Shown piece after piece: positions 1-10,522 of a stretch of DNA of 64,000 bases (within the stretch, counting starts at the first letter, position 1; the number at the start of each line of letters is the position of its first letter). Location: assembly GCA_019802505.1 (NCBI GenBank), contig JAFMOC010000006.1:4001501-4065500 (forward strand). The letters are read 5' to 3'. Position numbers and translations under genes: made by a program. The stretch comes from Corydoras sp. C115 (Eukaryota > Chordata > Actinopteri > Siluriformes > Callichthyidae). The notes under the pieces were generated by a model. The model was not told the DNA's origin, did no database searches, and saw nothing but the letters and a program-made list of their open reading frames with translations.

Positions 1-257
1 ATATTAAAAGTATTGACATTACTCATTCAAGTAATACAAATTTGGTACACATCAAGTTATTTTTTTTTTGTTTATTGGTCATTCTTACTCTCAACAATCA
101 AAGATGGCAAAATGTTGACCACAACTATAAGTAAACAATATTGTTTAAGTAATTACTAAAATATTCAAGTTCAGGTTGAGCAATGTACTGTATACCTCAC
201 ACTCCAATTTGTACAAGAGCACATGTGATGCAAAGAACGTTATGTAAAATTGCTTAC

Positions 258-408
258 TGAGCAGTCACAGCACACTGCAAGAAGTCTTGTGTCAGCACCG
301 TACGGCAGTTTCGGACCCCATGACTCAACAACCACGTCCGAACTGCTTTCTTAGTCAGCTGAGACGGTTCCACCAGGGAGGCAACTTCCTCTAAGGTCAA
401 AAACTTTC
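258..408 (-). CDS. tpp1: tpp1 coding exon 4 (pro-domain)
   Basis: 151 bp, entered after TTAG at 410-409 and left at CA|GTAAGC (257-252). It encodes GKFLTLEEVASLVEPSQL through TQDFLQCAVTA plus two bases of a Gln codon. This is the pro-domain segment corresponding to human LTLENVADLV...TQDFLTC. Confidence 0.92.
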
Positions 409-3400
409 CTAAGCAGAACAAAACACAAACAGGAGCACAAAATCACATTAATCTCTAAAAATAATTGTTTAAATATGCAGCTGGGATTGAGTGCTGGGAT
501 TGCTAATACCATACTGATGTGAATCTGGGTCAGAAATGAGGTGCAGCAGTTCCTTTAGTCTGTCCACATTCTGGTGCTTGAGAGCAAAGGTCAGTTCGAG
601 TTCCTCCACAGGATCCACCTGACCCACATGGATCCAGTCATCTGGTACACTAACAAGTTCAAAGAAATTTCTCACAATAATGAAACTAATACACTTTAAG
701 AACACTGCTGTTTGATAAGATCAAAGTAAGAGGACTTATGTGAGACACATTTATACTAGATTTAAAGAAAAGCAGCAACAAAAAGGCATTAAAACAACAA
801 GTCTAACAAAGTAATACATTAGTTAAATTTAAAATTGGTTTCACATCAACATTTGTTTCATTTCAAACAAATCATCCAGATAAAAGTCTTATGTCAGAAG
901 TCAGAAGGATTTTGAGAAGCAACCGGAAACATCTTCATCCAACTGAATTTTTCACAAGATCAGCAAGACTTCCTGCTAGAATGGACTTATTAAGCATATG
1001 CTTAACCATCTGATATTCATCCATATCATATTCATCCCACTTTATCCTATAGTAGGGTCTTGGTGGGGTTCCCCATGCCCATCCAGGGGAGAACGTTTCA
1101 GGCGCTGGGCAGACACACCCAGGATAGGGCGCCAATCCATCGCTGGGCCCACACTCTCACACACAGACACACTCTATATGGGGCAATTTGGAGAATTCAT
1201 TAGACCTGATCCATGTTTTTGGACTGTGGGAGGAAATCGGAGAACCGTGGACACGGGACACGGGGAGAACATGGAAACTCCACCCAGATCCCTAGTGCTG
1301 AGAGGCGAATGTGCTAACCACTAAGCACTCCATCTGATATTATTTGAAAAAAATTATTTTAGTTGGGATCGACAAACTAGTTCAGTTTTGAAACAGATTT
1401 AATGTAATTTTGAAAAGGTTTAAGTAAAAAGAAGAAAAGAAGCAGTAGTTAATGAAAATATGTGGGGAAGGTTAAAGGATTTAAACCTAACAGAATAAGA
1501 TACGAATTGTCATATGTATAGTGTAGTTTTCAGTTAAAATTGGGGCAGCCATAGGTTTGTGGTTAAGGCAGTGATTCTCAATTATTTTCTGTTAAGCCCC
1601 CCCCTAGGAAGAAGTGAACTTTTTGCGCCCCCCCCCATAACAAAATGGGATGAAAAAGTATTTTACACGCCCACTGTAGTATCATTTGTCTATAAATTTG
1701 TTCTAAGTACAACTCTTTTATAACAATGTCTCCTTATTAACAATAAAGAAAATAAAAAAGAAAGAAATATAGATCAACTTAGAACAAAGAAACATTTTAT
1801 TAACTTTGTTTTTTAGTTTGTAACAGAAACGAATGAAATCCTTATTTAAACTAGAAACATTTTTGAACTGACTGGCATTTGATACTGAAAAATGAAATTA
1901 AATAAAATCAATAAATAATAATAAATTCAAATTCATCAGCAATATTAATTCAGGAGCACAATTTATTAACACTTTAACCTACAAAACTAAAATGAATACG
2001 ACAATTTGTGCTGTTTTTTTTTTTTTTTTCTTATCAAAATGAGGAAATCGGAACTAATGTCTCTAACGCGCCCGTTTTACAGCACAGCTTTTCTGAAGCA
2101 GCTTTCATAAAGCATTATTATTTGCTGGTTATACGCGTCACGTTTTCGATTAAAAAAACTCAAGCGGTTATCATGAATGGGGTGTAATGTCTTTAAGTGA
2201 CGCCTTCATTTATTTGGCTTCACGCTGTCCGCTGCCAACATTTTAAGACACAGAAGACACGTCGGTCTTTCTTCGTCTCCCACCTCAGTTACAGTGAAGC
2301 CAAGCGTTACATTAACTTTTTCAAATTTCCAAATTTCCTCGTTTTAACTTTCGGTTCACTTTTGTTGGTCTCATTATCTCCGCTTTTCTCTCCTCATTCC
2401 TGTTAAATATTTCTCCATGTTGTCTGTTGAGGGTTTGTTCATTACACTTAATATCACTTGCTCTGTGATATCTTGTTATGCGCCCCCCCAGTTTGAGAAG
2501 CACTGGGTTAAGGACACAGCCTTGCGACCCTGAAAGTCTCTGGTTCGATTCCCAGTCCCACCAAGTACTATGGCTGAAGTGCCCTTGGGCAAGGCAGCTA
2601 ATCCCAATCACTCCCAGGGTGCTGTATACAAGGCAGCACATGTCCTCACTTCACTCAGTTTCACTGCATGGATGGGTTAAATGTGGACGACAAATTCATT
2701 TGTCTGTAGTTACAGTAGGCAAAATAGATCCCTTTAAACCCTTTCAAAGGGGGAGGTGTGCTGCTGAGAACTACATTAACCATAGTGCAGTGCGCTGGGT
2801 ATGGGAAGTTAATAAAGGCCTTTGAGCTGTTTTACAACACTGGTCTCTGCGTGCGTCCTTTATAAACTATTTATATAGTTAGAAACTGTAGTTTTAATCA
2901 GACATTACAATTCAGTGCTCGTGTGTGTTTTTCGTAGTTTAGTTTAGTTACAGACATCTTTCTCTACGTCTTTCACAAATTGTGCACGATTCTGTCTCAC
3001 GTGACAATACAACACCCAGTCAGGGCTTTGTTTACAATCTATTTATTCTTTATAAATCAGGAACAGGAGCGCTGCACGAAGACTTAGTCACATCATTAGA
3101 TTCAGTTTTGTAAATCAGAACAAAAGCAGAGCTTACCTTATATGTTGATCATGCTCTAAATGCTCCCCGATCACCACCATCAAGTAACTCCACATTAAAA
3201 TAAAAAATCTGTAAATATAATAATTTCTAGGTAAATGGTTAGCATATTGTTTATTGTTATTACTTGAAAATCTTCTGTAAGTCGAATCGTTTAAAGAACT
3301 GCAATCACGTTAGCGATATAGTTACTATAATATTACTTACTATACTTACTAATAATTACTTACTAATATGTTTACTACAAAAATATTATTTGTTAAAAGT

Positions 3401-3438
3401 AAATTCACAACTGAAGATTAACTTTAAACTCACCGCAT
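258..3438 (-). CDS. tpp1: tripeptidyl-peptidase 1, 5' part (coding exons 1-4)
   Basis: TPP1 is a lysosomal serine protease of the sedolisin family, made as a proenzyme and removing tripeptides from protein N-termini. The window holds coding exons 3434-3438, 3137-3208, 510-649 and 258-408 (minus strand, in that order), about 122 codons; the catalytic domain lies off the left edge. Exon 1 gives Met plus two bases. Exon 2 gives a hydrophobic signal segment (FFILMWSYLMVVIG). Exons 3-4 give the pro-domain start with VGQVDP, ELTFALKHQNV, SDPDSHQYGKFLTLEEV and TQDFLQC, which align with the human propeptide as I remember it. All junctions are GT-AG and phases agree. Exon lengths 72, 140 and 151 equal the human exon 2-4 lengths I recall. 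Human exon 1 codes about 17 nt, so the 5-nt exon is the least certain part. The gene runs divergently from the receptor at 4502. Confidence 0.93.
510..649 (-). CDS. tpp1: tpp1 coding exon 3 (pro-domain start)
   Basis: 140 bp, acceptor GTTAG at 651-650, donor TATG|GTATTAG. It encodes VPDDWIHVGQVDPVEEL...SDPDSHQYG. The Gly codon is split with exon 4, giving the family sequence QYGK. Confidence 0.93.
1030..1332 (-). mobile_element. V-SINE-like tRNA-derived SINE, copy 1
   Basis: Reverse-oriented copy of the commonest repeat here. Family layout in sense orientation: a tRNA-like head with A box (TGGCTTAGTGG) and B box (GGTTCGAATCC); a conserved central block (TTTCCTCC...CACAGTCCAAAAACATGG); a body with CTATATAGAGTGTG, GGCGCCCTGTCCTGGGT and CCCTGGATGGGCATGGGGA; and a tail GATAAAGCGGAAGATAATG followed by (GAAT)n or (GATG)n. 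The central block resembles the vertebrate V-SINE superfamily (DANA/HE1 type). This copy is moderately diverged and its B box is damaged. Confidence 0.85.
1541..2745 (+). mobile_element. second SINE type, split by a hAT insertion
   Basis: The head GGGCAGCC...GTGGTTAAGG ends at 1568 and resumes after the hAT at 2506 with a duplicate GGTTAAGG. Then come a B box (GGTTCGATTCCC), the text GAAGTGCCCTTGGGCAAGGC and GGATGGGTTAAATG, ending about 2745. This is a tRNA-derived SINE unlike the V-SINE-like family in sequence. The body resembles HE1-type teleost SINEs; that name is from memory. Confidence 0.75.
1569..2505. mobile_element. non-autonomous hAT DNA transposon with perfect 8-bp TSD
   Basis: A 937-bp element with inverted ends CAGTGATTCTCAA (left) and TTGAGAAGCACTG (right), followed inward by C-runs and GCGCCCCCCC/GTTATG blocks in inverted orientation. 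It is flanked by the identical octamer GGTTAAGG at 1561-1568 and 2506-2513. The CAGTGnTTCTCAA end and 8-bp duplication are hAT hallmarks. No transposase frame is visible, so it would have needed transposase in trans. It sits inside the SINE listed at 1541-2745. Confidence 0.9.
3137..3208 (-). CDS. tpp1: tpp1 coding exon 2 (signal peptide)
   Basis: 72 bp, acceptor ATTTACAG, donor AAG|GTAAGC. It encodes FFILMWSYLMVVIGEHLEHD and then QHI plus two bases. The EHDQ...VPDDW junction with exon 3 aligns with human EPDQ...LPPGW, which supports joining these exons across a 2.5-kb repeat-filled intron. Confidence 0.85.
3434..3438 (-). CDS. tpp1: tpp1 coding exon 1 (start codon, 5 nt)
   Basis: ATGCG followed by a strong donor GTGAGT (3433-3428). 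It leaves phase 2, exactly what exon 2 needs, and the join gives Met-Arg before the hydrophobic segment. Found by scanning upstream for an ATG plus donor in the right phase. The choice is inferred and needs transcript support. Confidence 0.6.
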
Positions 3439-3591
3439 TTTTTCAAAGAAACCAACTTCAGTTGTAAATCACAAACACGACTCCCCTGATCTACTAAACC
3501 GATTTAGTCAACACTCGACAATTTACTCTATCAAAATAAAAGTACCTTGCACGCAAGATGCTAAATTTGTATTGCTGTTAAATACTGCTAT

Positions 3592-3691
3592 GTAGTAATA
3601 ATAACAACAACGACAACAACAACAACAACAATAATAATAAAAAAATAAATAAATAAATAAATTAATTAATTAATTAATTAATTAATTAATA
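3592..3691. repeat. microsatellites (AAT/AAC)n and (AAAT/TTAA)n
   Basis: Runs of AAT, AAC and GAC triplets, then AAAT, then TTAA tetramers. They lie about 150 bp upstream of tpp1 coding exon 1. Confidence 0.9.
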
Positions 3692-3792
3692 AAACTCAAC
3701 ACTTACATACAGGATTAATTAGCAAATAATCAAGCTCTATCTGAATTATTTAAAGCGACAGGATAGAAATGGTAATAATATATTCTTTTGGG

Positions 3793-4077
3793 GGGTGACA
3801 CCATGGCATAGTGGTTAGCATGTTCGCCTCTCAGCGCCAGGGATCCTGGTTCAAATCCCAATCTGAGTGGAGTTTCCATGTTACATGACTGTGCGAGCTT
3901 CCTCTTGGTTCTTCGGTTTCCTTCCACAGTAGAAAGACATGGTTTTAACTAAGTAATTAGTATAGTGTGTGTGTGTGTGTGTGTGTCTGAGTAAGTGTGC
4001 ACAGTAATAGATTGGTGCCCTGTCCTGGGTGTATCTGCCCAGCACCTGAAACGTTCTCCCTTAGATGGGCATGGGCA
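3793..4077 (+). mobile_element. V-SINE-like SINE, copy 2
   Basis: Sense copy with recognisable A and B boxes (TGGCATAGTGG, GGTTCAAATCC), a shortened central block and a (TG)n expansion at 3966-3986. The 3' tail is lost after GATGGGCATGGG. Confidence 0.85.
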
Positions 4078-4501
4078 TTTTGTTGTTTAATTATAGTTTT
4101 GTTATGTTTATTTTCTCTTTGGCCTATCATTTAAACTGTGCAACTGGATACTCATATTTTGCTTTGTTTAAAGGATAGATAAAATCATTCTTATTGAGAA
4201 AATTCACCTAAATTTCTTCAAACTTGCTAGTTTGAACCCTTATTAGGTGCTATCCAGAAAGGACTAGCCTTATTACTAGCCGATGACTTACCATATATAG
4301 CGCTGCCAATTTTTTGGTTTTTATATACATGTCTATGTTTTAATACACACTTCCTGAAGCGTTAGGCCCAAAATTTGTTTTCTTTTTTTTATCTATGCAA
4401 ACACATCTTTATGCAAAGTAGGAAACTTAGGCTACTTTACATTTTGGTGAATATCTTATTTTCATCCTCAATGCATTTTTGACAGTTGGCTTAAATAAAA
4501 C

Positions 4502-4680
4502 ATGTTCCTTTTCGTGATGATAAAACTTGCTTTTTTTCTCCTCTGCGCATCTTGTATTCCAGGACAGAATTTACAAGGAGTGTTTTATCCTGGGGAAATT
4601 GTAATTGCTGGATTTTTCCCAATTCATAATACATTAAAAAATGCATCTCGAATCTCACCCACTTCTGACATATGTAACTG
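4502..4680 (+). CDS. receptor exon 1 (signal peptide, flytrap start)
   Basis: 179 bp from ATG to TG|GTGAGTAC. It encodes the signal peptide and PGEIVIAGFFPIHN...SDICN. The Trp codon is split with exon 2. The start is chosen because a hydrophobic leader follows at once and no acceptor lies directly upstream. Confidence 0.88.
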
Positions 4681-7230
4681 GTGAGTACTGTTTTAAACTT
4701 TTTAGCATTTTGACTTAGTATAACTTGAAGAGGTATTGCGTAATTTGTAATACACATTTAGTAATATATTTATTCTCTATAATCACACAACCCCATAGTG
4801 ACAATGAGAAAAATTATGATTAAAAAGAAATAAATAAAAGAAATGCACTATAAGAACAGGTTGGATGATAAGCGCCTTGATGGTTTCTTATATGTGACCT
4901 TAAGAATTATAAAAACTGATTTGTTTTTAGGTGCAAATGTGGGGCATTTGCAGAATTACAAACCAACTGTTAAATGTTGTGTATTTATTTGTAGTTAGGT
5001 AATATCAGGTACTGTAGTAGTAATTTTATGCTCCTTACTACAAGAACCTAAAGTGTGGACAGCTTAGGTACACTACCAGATTTAGGAATACATATGTTTG
5101 CATAAGGTTGTACTTTTTCTAAGTTTAGTTTTCTAAGACTACAGTTATAACTTATGGAAACATGAAAGCAATTTAGTCACAAACCTTTAAGTGTTTTCAA
5201 AAACATGTTTTCCTAGGGATAGCATCAACCTCGGTGTGATACTTTACAGTCAAGCAATGATATTTGCTATTGAAGAGATCAATAATTCTTCACTCTTATC
5301 CAATGTGAAAATTGGATATGAGATGTTTGACACATGTGGTGATGTCTTAGTGGCGTTAAATTACACCTTAGATCTCATAGAAAGAGGAAATTGTGATGTA
5401 CCTAATGGCATCTATGGTAATAGAAATGTTAAGGCAATCATTGGAGAAAGCAGTTCAGAAATTTCCGTTGCTGTGGCACGCCTGCTGTCAGTGTCTCTCA
5501 TGCCGCAGGTAAGATAATACATTAAAACTTTACAAATACTAGTGCTTTAATTAGTTATTAAGTATTTGAAAATTATAATTTTTTATGATTCTTTAATGCC
5601 AATATTATTATTTACCCCATTTTAAACATGAAGACATAAAAACTATGAAGCGATATTTCTCAGCATGCTATTTTGTCTGGTTTTCATTTCAGATCAGTTA
5701 TGCATCTACAAGTGAAATATTGAGTGATACATTTAAATTTCCATCTTTCTTCCGAACAGTACCAAGTGATAATAAGCAGGCAGAAGCGATTGCAGATCTT
5801 GTGAAAATGTTCAACTTTGTGCCTGTAGGCATTTTTGGTAGTTATGACGAATATGGAAAGTATGGAGCAGAGACACTTTCTGATTATTTTATAAAGAAGG
5901 GAGTGTGCTTGGAGTTTAAAAAAATTATATCTAAAGACTCTGAAGATCTTACTGAGCTTCAAGAGATCCTAGCTACATCGAATGCTGAAGCCATTGTACT
6001 GTTTACAAATGAAGATATTGCTGTAAAAATCCTAACTGAAGCTTCCAAGATTAGTAAATATCGGACTTGGATTGGAAGCGATGCATGGTCCACCTCCGAG
6101 ATAATAAATGATCCAATAATTCACACACTATCTGGAAGGATTTTGGGTGTAACCTGTAAAAGGAACAATGTGACTGGATTTATAAGTTACATAGAACAAC
6201 TAATAAACCAAAATAACACGATGCCAGGTTTCCTTGGAAAGCTGTTGTCAAAAAGACCTTTGTGTAACACTAAAGAAGTAAACTGCTCCTCATTTCCATC
6301 AGAACTTGTCAATTCTGAAAAATGCATTTCAAAAGAGTGCTTAATGGATTTCATTACAAAATACAACTCATATGAACCTTTCACTCTGTATTCGGCTGTG
6401 AATTTCATTGCTAAAGCACTTAAAAGTGTACTTTTGGAAAATGGCACACATTTTCAACCTTGGATGGTAAGAGAAATGTACAAATGAATATATAGAGATC
6501 TGTCACAATTTACCAGGACTTGCAATCTTTAAGAACTTTATTACAATTTTACTTTTCCATTATTATATATATATTAGCAAAGTAGTCAAGCTGAAGACAG
6601 GAATGTTGCACATTGTTGCAGTTCTTAAATGCTATTTTAGAAAGAAGTAAACAATTGCTAATACAAACATGGACTGAACAGCCTAAATATGATTTTGACA
6701 CTGCTATATTATTTAGCTTTGATGTAGTATTTACATTTACATTTACATTTTACATTAGATTAGCCACATTGCCATATTCTGGAAAACCTATTTTTTCAAA
6801 GCCCAAAGTTTTGCAGGTAATAATGATTGCAGCGCACATGAAAATAAATGTTGTTGCAGCAACAAAACTTTAATACTTAAAATAATTTAAGCAACCATTG
6901 TCTGTATTTCATGTATACAAAACAGTAACATGACCAAAGCAGACAATTACATAGATAAAGCTAAAACCATTTTTTTATTTATCTGAGCTATGTTTTTATG
7001 TTTAGCTTTTATTTCCACTCTTAAATATTTAAATTTTATTAATCAGTGCTATCCTTAGCTTTTATTAGTAAATAATTGCTTTGGCATGGTGGCTTAGTGG
7101 TTAGCGTGTTCGCCTCTCAGCACTTAGGAGATTTCATGTTCTCCCCATGTCTGCATGGGTTTCCTTCCACAGTCCAAAAACATGGATTGAACATTGAAAG
7201 CTCTAAATTGCTCCATATAGTGTGTATGTA

Positions 7231-7262
<32 letters not shown>

Positions 7263-9533
7263 TGTGTGTGTCTGTGTGTGTATGTGTGTGTGTCTGTGTG
7301 TCTGTGTCTGTGTCTGTGTGAGTGAGTATTCCCAGCGATAGTCTGGCGCCCTGTCCTGTGTGTGTCTGCCCAGCGCCTGAAATGTCCTGAAATGGAGGAA
7401 CATCTCCCCACTTTTGACCCTAGTAGAAGATTAAGTGGAAGATATTAAATGAAAAAATAATAGTTTTGTTCATGTGTAAAACATTGTGTGTGTTTAGAGT
7501 TTATTATCAATTTTCTTTCTCTTTTAGCTTATTGAAAAACTTAAAGAAATGAATATGTTAGCGGAGAACATGACAAACAAAAACTTCAGTGTCAATGAAC
7601 TAAATATCGGATATGAACTTTTGGAATGGCTAAATAATACCATTGTGACAGTTGGTATGTATCATGGAAATACTAACTGGACCTGTCAGACTGGAATGTT
7701 TACAAATTTACATTCACAGCACAAAGAAGAGGTACATGTTGAAATTATATATTTTAAAATAAAAATTAATCATAATTTTACATAACCACTGTGGTATTAA
7801 TAATGTCCATAAATAATACATTTGTACATTTTTTTCTGTGCTTAGGTAACTAGGTTCAACTGCTATAAATCATGCAAACCAGGATTTTATCTAGTTTCAG
7901 TAAATAACTCATGTTGCCAGAAATGTTCCCCCTGTGCAGCTAACACTTACTCTGAAGGTGGTGGTAAGTCAATTATGTATTTAGTAGGTAGTTCTAAGTA
8001 ATTTTGCAGTTGTTTGTTTACATTGAATTAGTAATTGGTGCTTCATTGGTGCTTAAATTCACTGCATATTAAAATATACTGCCATGTGAGGATTGTTTTT
8101 GTTTATAAAAGATATACCACGTAATTGCTATTTGCACTTTTTTTCAAAGACATACGAAACAGTAAGGACATCACACATGATGAAGACACTATAGGCCTTA
8201 CAGGCACTTTTTCCAACAGGGATACATGACTCATAATCATTATTTTTTCTTCCTGTAACTGTGTGTACAAGGAATTAATCCCCCGGCTTCACTAAATTCT
8301 TAGAATTGGCTATATAGGACCCTCAAGTATCCAATCAGGTGGTTTTCATTAGCTCCATCCCTCATCCTATCTAGAACTTGTGTTTTTTTAATTGTCTGTA
8401 TTTCTGTTTAAGGACATATAAGAAAGCAGGGATAAGAAAGTCTTATGGGCAGCATGAGTGAGCATACTGAAAAGTCTGCAGTTTCACATGCCAATTAAAT
8501 GCTGAACTGCTTTATTAGCCAAATCCGGACTCCAGTTCTTTTTCTGTCCACAGTGGGATTAAAAAATTAACTTTATTTTTAACATTAATTAAACAAATGT
8601 ATGTTTTGCTTTGCAGACAGCCAGTGCAAGCCATGCACAGATGCCTATAATTCACTGTGCGAGAAGATATTTATGGAATGGAGGGAATTTTTTAGCATTT
8701 TTCTTACCTTATTGACCACAATAGGCATAATCTTCACCTTAACTATTGCTTTCGTCATTGTAATATACTATCCCACTCCTGTGGTGAAAGCTGCTGGGGG
8801 CTGCATGTGCTTTCCTGAAATCATTTCTGTTCTTGGATGTTTCTGTAGTATTTACCTTTTGTTGGGGGAGCCTACAAATACCTTATGCAAGGCTGCAATG
8901 CCACTGTTTGGTCTTTCATTCACTGTGTGTATTTCATGCATACTAGCAAACTTGCTACAAATATATGTGGGCTTTACTTTTTACTGTGAACCTGGTCATT
9001 TGCTAAAACGTATCAATCAGCCCCATATTGTGGTAATTGTTTGTACAAGTGTACAAGTACTTGTGTGTACACTTTGGTTAGTGCTTGATCCACCATTTAG
9101 GCAAGAGTTTCAAGGAGATAAAATCATACTAGGCTGTAATGAAGGCAATGTAAGTTATTTAATTGCTATTTTGGTGTACAATGCTTTTCTTTGCATAATA
9201 ACATTTTTCTTTGCATTTAAGGGAAAAAGACTGCCAGACTTGTACAAAAATGCCAGCTTCATTAAGATCAGCATGCTTATCTATCTAGTTGTGTGGATCA
9301 TTTTTATTCCAGTCTATTTGAATCATTACACAAAATATGACAGAGCCTTGAAAGCACTGGCTATTTTGGTTTGCAGCTATGGCATCATAGTTTGTCACTT
9401 TGGCCCAAAATGTTATGTGTTAATTTGGAAAAAAGAAATGAACAATGAAAACAAAATTGTTGAACAAATTCGAATATATTATGAAAAGAAAGGAATAAAT
9501 GCTGTTTCAGGACAGATCAACATGAATATGTAG
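4502..9533 (+). CDS. class C G-protein-coupled receptor, GPRC6A/CaSR-like, complete
   Basis: Six exons (4502-4680, 5217-5508, 5693-6466, 7528-7731, 7846-7963, 8617-9533), all GT-AG and in phase, give 827 aa. Order: signal peptide (MFLFVMIKLAFFLLCASC); Venus-flytrap domain (about 25-480) with PGEIVIAGFFPIH, KIGYEMFDTCGD, GESSSEIS, YASTSEILSD, FPSFFRTVPSD and WIGSDAWSTS; cysteine-rich domain (about 484-535); seven TM helices (about 545-790) with PLFGLSFTVCISCIL, FAFKGKRLPD and PKCYVLIWKKE; and a tail of about 35 aa. The six-exon plan is that of CaSR, V2R/OlfC, T1R and GPRC6A. The text is nearest GPRC6A, a basic amino-acid/cation receptor, as I remember it. The ligand is not inferable. The tail is far shorter than human GPRC6A's. 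A fish OlfC or CaSR-like annotation is possible. Confidence 0.9.
5217..5508 (+). CDS. receptor exon 2 (flytrap lobe 1)
   Basis: 292 bp, acceptor TTTTCCTAG, donor CAG|GTAAGA. It encodes DSINLGVILYSQAMIFAIEE through SVSLMPQ, including the class C signature GYEMFDTCGD. Confidence 0.92.
5693..6466 (+). CDS. receptor exon 3 (flytrap core)
   Basis: 774 bp, phase 0 at both ends; acceptor TTTCATTTCAG, donor ATG|GTAAGAG. It encodes ISYASTSEILSD, FRTVPSD, the GSYDEYGKYG hinge region, SDAWSTSE and the Cys-rich loop CNTKEVNCSS. It ends at HFQPWM. Confidence 0.93.
6467..7080 (+). other. receptor intron 3, first part
   Basis: AT-rich, with a short TTTACA triplication at 6730-6750. No repeat family or exon recognised. 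Confidence 0.6.
7081..7451 (+). mobile_element. V-SINE-like SINE, copy 3, with expanded (TG)n
   Basis: Lies in intron 3 of the receptor. The short TG stretch of the family body has grown to about 105 bp of TGTG/TGTA/TCTG (7214-7320). Head and tail are both recognisable. Confidence 0.87.
7528..7731 (+). CDS. receptor exon 4 (end of flytrap)
   Basis: 204 bp, phase 0; acceptor TCTCTTTTAG, donor GAG|GTACATG. It encodes LIEKLKEMNMLAENM...YELLEWLNNT...NWTCQTGMF, the flytrap C-terminus before the cysteine-rich domain. Confidence 0.9.
7846..7963 (+). CDS. receptor exon 5 (cysteine-rich domain)
   Basis: 118 bp, acceptor TGTGCTTAG, donor GGTG|GTAAGTC. It encodes six cysteines in CYKSCKPGFYL...SCCQKCSPCAANTYSEGG. 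With those opening exon 6 they form the nine-cysteine domain that couples flytrap to TM bundle in class C receptors. Confidence 0.92.
7964..8616 (+). other. receptor intron 5
   Basis: 653 bp. The middle (about 8150-8560) is less AT-rich than the flanks and could be an old insertion, but I cannot assign it. Confidence 0.5.
8617..9533 (+). CDS. receptor exon 6 (7TM domain and tail)
   Basis: 917 bp, acceptor TTTGCTTTGCAG to TAG at 9531-9533. It encodes the last cysteines (DSQCKPCTDAYNSLCE), the uninterrupted seven-helix domain typical of this family's single last exon, and a short hydrophilic tail. Confidence 0.94.
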
Positions 9534-10196
9534 GTGCAAACAAGTCAATGATACAATTGCAAATTACAATAGGTGTAGTAATTCAATAACAAAATATTAG
9601 GTCTGAAAAATATTAAGAATTAATCAAACAGATCTTAGTATTGAATAGCCTCTCTCTTTAATGTTCTTAACTGTGTATCTTATGGGTAAACTTGGAAACT
9701 GAGCATTTCCTGAAGTTTCCAGTTTCCACTAAAAACCAGTGATGAATTGTTAGTACCATTAAGGGCATGATATTTCTCAATATCACTCAATTTTGTGTTT
9801 GGCATTTTTGGCTATTTAATAAGGTACATCTCTTTGTTGCTACACTCATTATACATTATATTATTTCATTATATTTTATAGATAAACTATGTTGTTCCAC
9901 AAATTGTTATTATTTTGTTATTATTATTATTATGTTTCATTGTACACTATATAGATACTTTTTACTACTTGATGACTTGAACTTCATAACTACGTTCTTC
10001 AAAACTACATACAAATGTTTTAACAGCAATCTATTTGTCCAGACAGGGTTATTTAGTATGTCTTTTGTTTAATTGTGTTTCCTTGTGTCTTAGATTTTGG
10101 ATTTGAATGTGACATTGTAATGCTTTTATTTTAATTAAAATGCTTTTAAATGTAATTATACTTTTAAAATTTAACAAATGTTAACAATGCAATAAA
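9534..10196 (+). other. receptor 3' UTR and polyadenylation signal
   Basis: AT-rich sequence after the stop codon. A canonical AATAAA at 10191-10196 is a plausible cleavage signal, giving a 3' UTR of about 0.7 kb. Other A/T-rich variants nearby make the exact end uncertain. Confidence 0.45.
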
Positions 10197-10522
10197 GGTA
10201 AGCTGTATAAACTATATAACTGAAAACCTGCTTTTTACTGTAGATACTCTATAAAATTAATAAAGCATTAATATTATTATTACATGTAGTAATACAACCC
10301 TATATCTAAAATAAAGTTGTAACAGTATGAGAATTATTAGCAGAAAAAAAACAGTAAAACAAATATAGTGTAAAAATAAGTACGGCTTGTTTGAATTATT
10401 TTATAATTGGTTTATAAAGAGAAACAAAAGTAAATGAAAAGAAGATGAAGGTCATGCACACAAACCTGATCATTGGTTTTGATCCTTGCAATTTATTTTT
10501 TATTTTTAGAAATATATCACAG

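Larger units (their letters stand above)
650..3136 (-). other. tpp1: tpp1 intron 2
   Basis: About 2.5 kb holding a V-SINE-like copy and a second SINE split by a hAT element (listed separately). The rest (650-1029, 1333-1540 and 2746-3136) is AT-rich with no exon or repeat that I recognise. Confidence 0.8.
3439..4501. promoter_or_regulatory. shared upstream region of the divergent tpp1 / receptor pair
   Basis: About 1.06 kb separates the two start codons. It contains the microsatellite at 3592, a SINE copy at 3793 and AT-rich sequence. Both promoters, or one bidirectional promoter, must lie here or upstream in untranslated exons. I see no CpG-rich core or convincing TATA box, so this rests on gene layout alone. 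Confidence 0.4.

Noticed and set aside
469..705. Minus-strand open frame beginning MFLKCISFIIV as the tpp1 start
   Set aside because: Its first ~19 residues lie in the intron upstream of the acceptor at 651-650. The in-phase exon 2 at 3137-3208 gives the proper signal region.
6613..6873. Extra receptor exon in intron 3
   Set aside because: No class C motif and no paired splice sites in phase. Exons 3 and 4 already join in phase 0.
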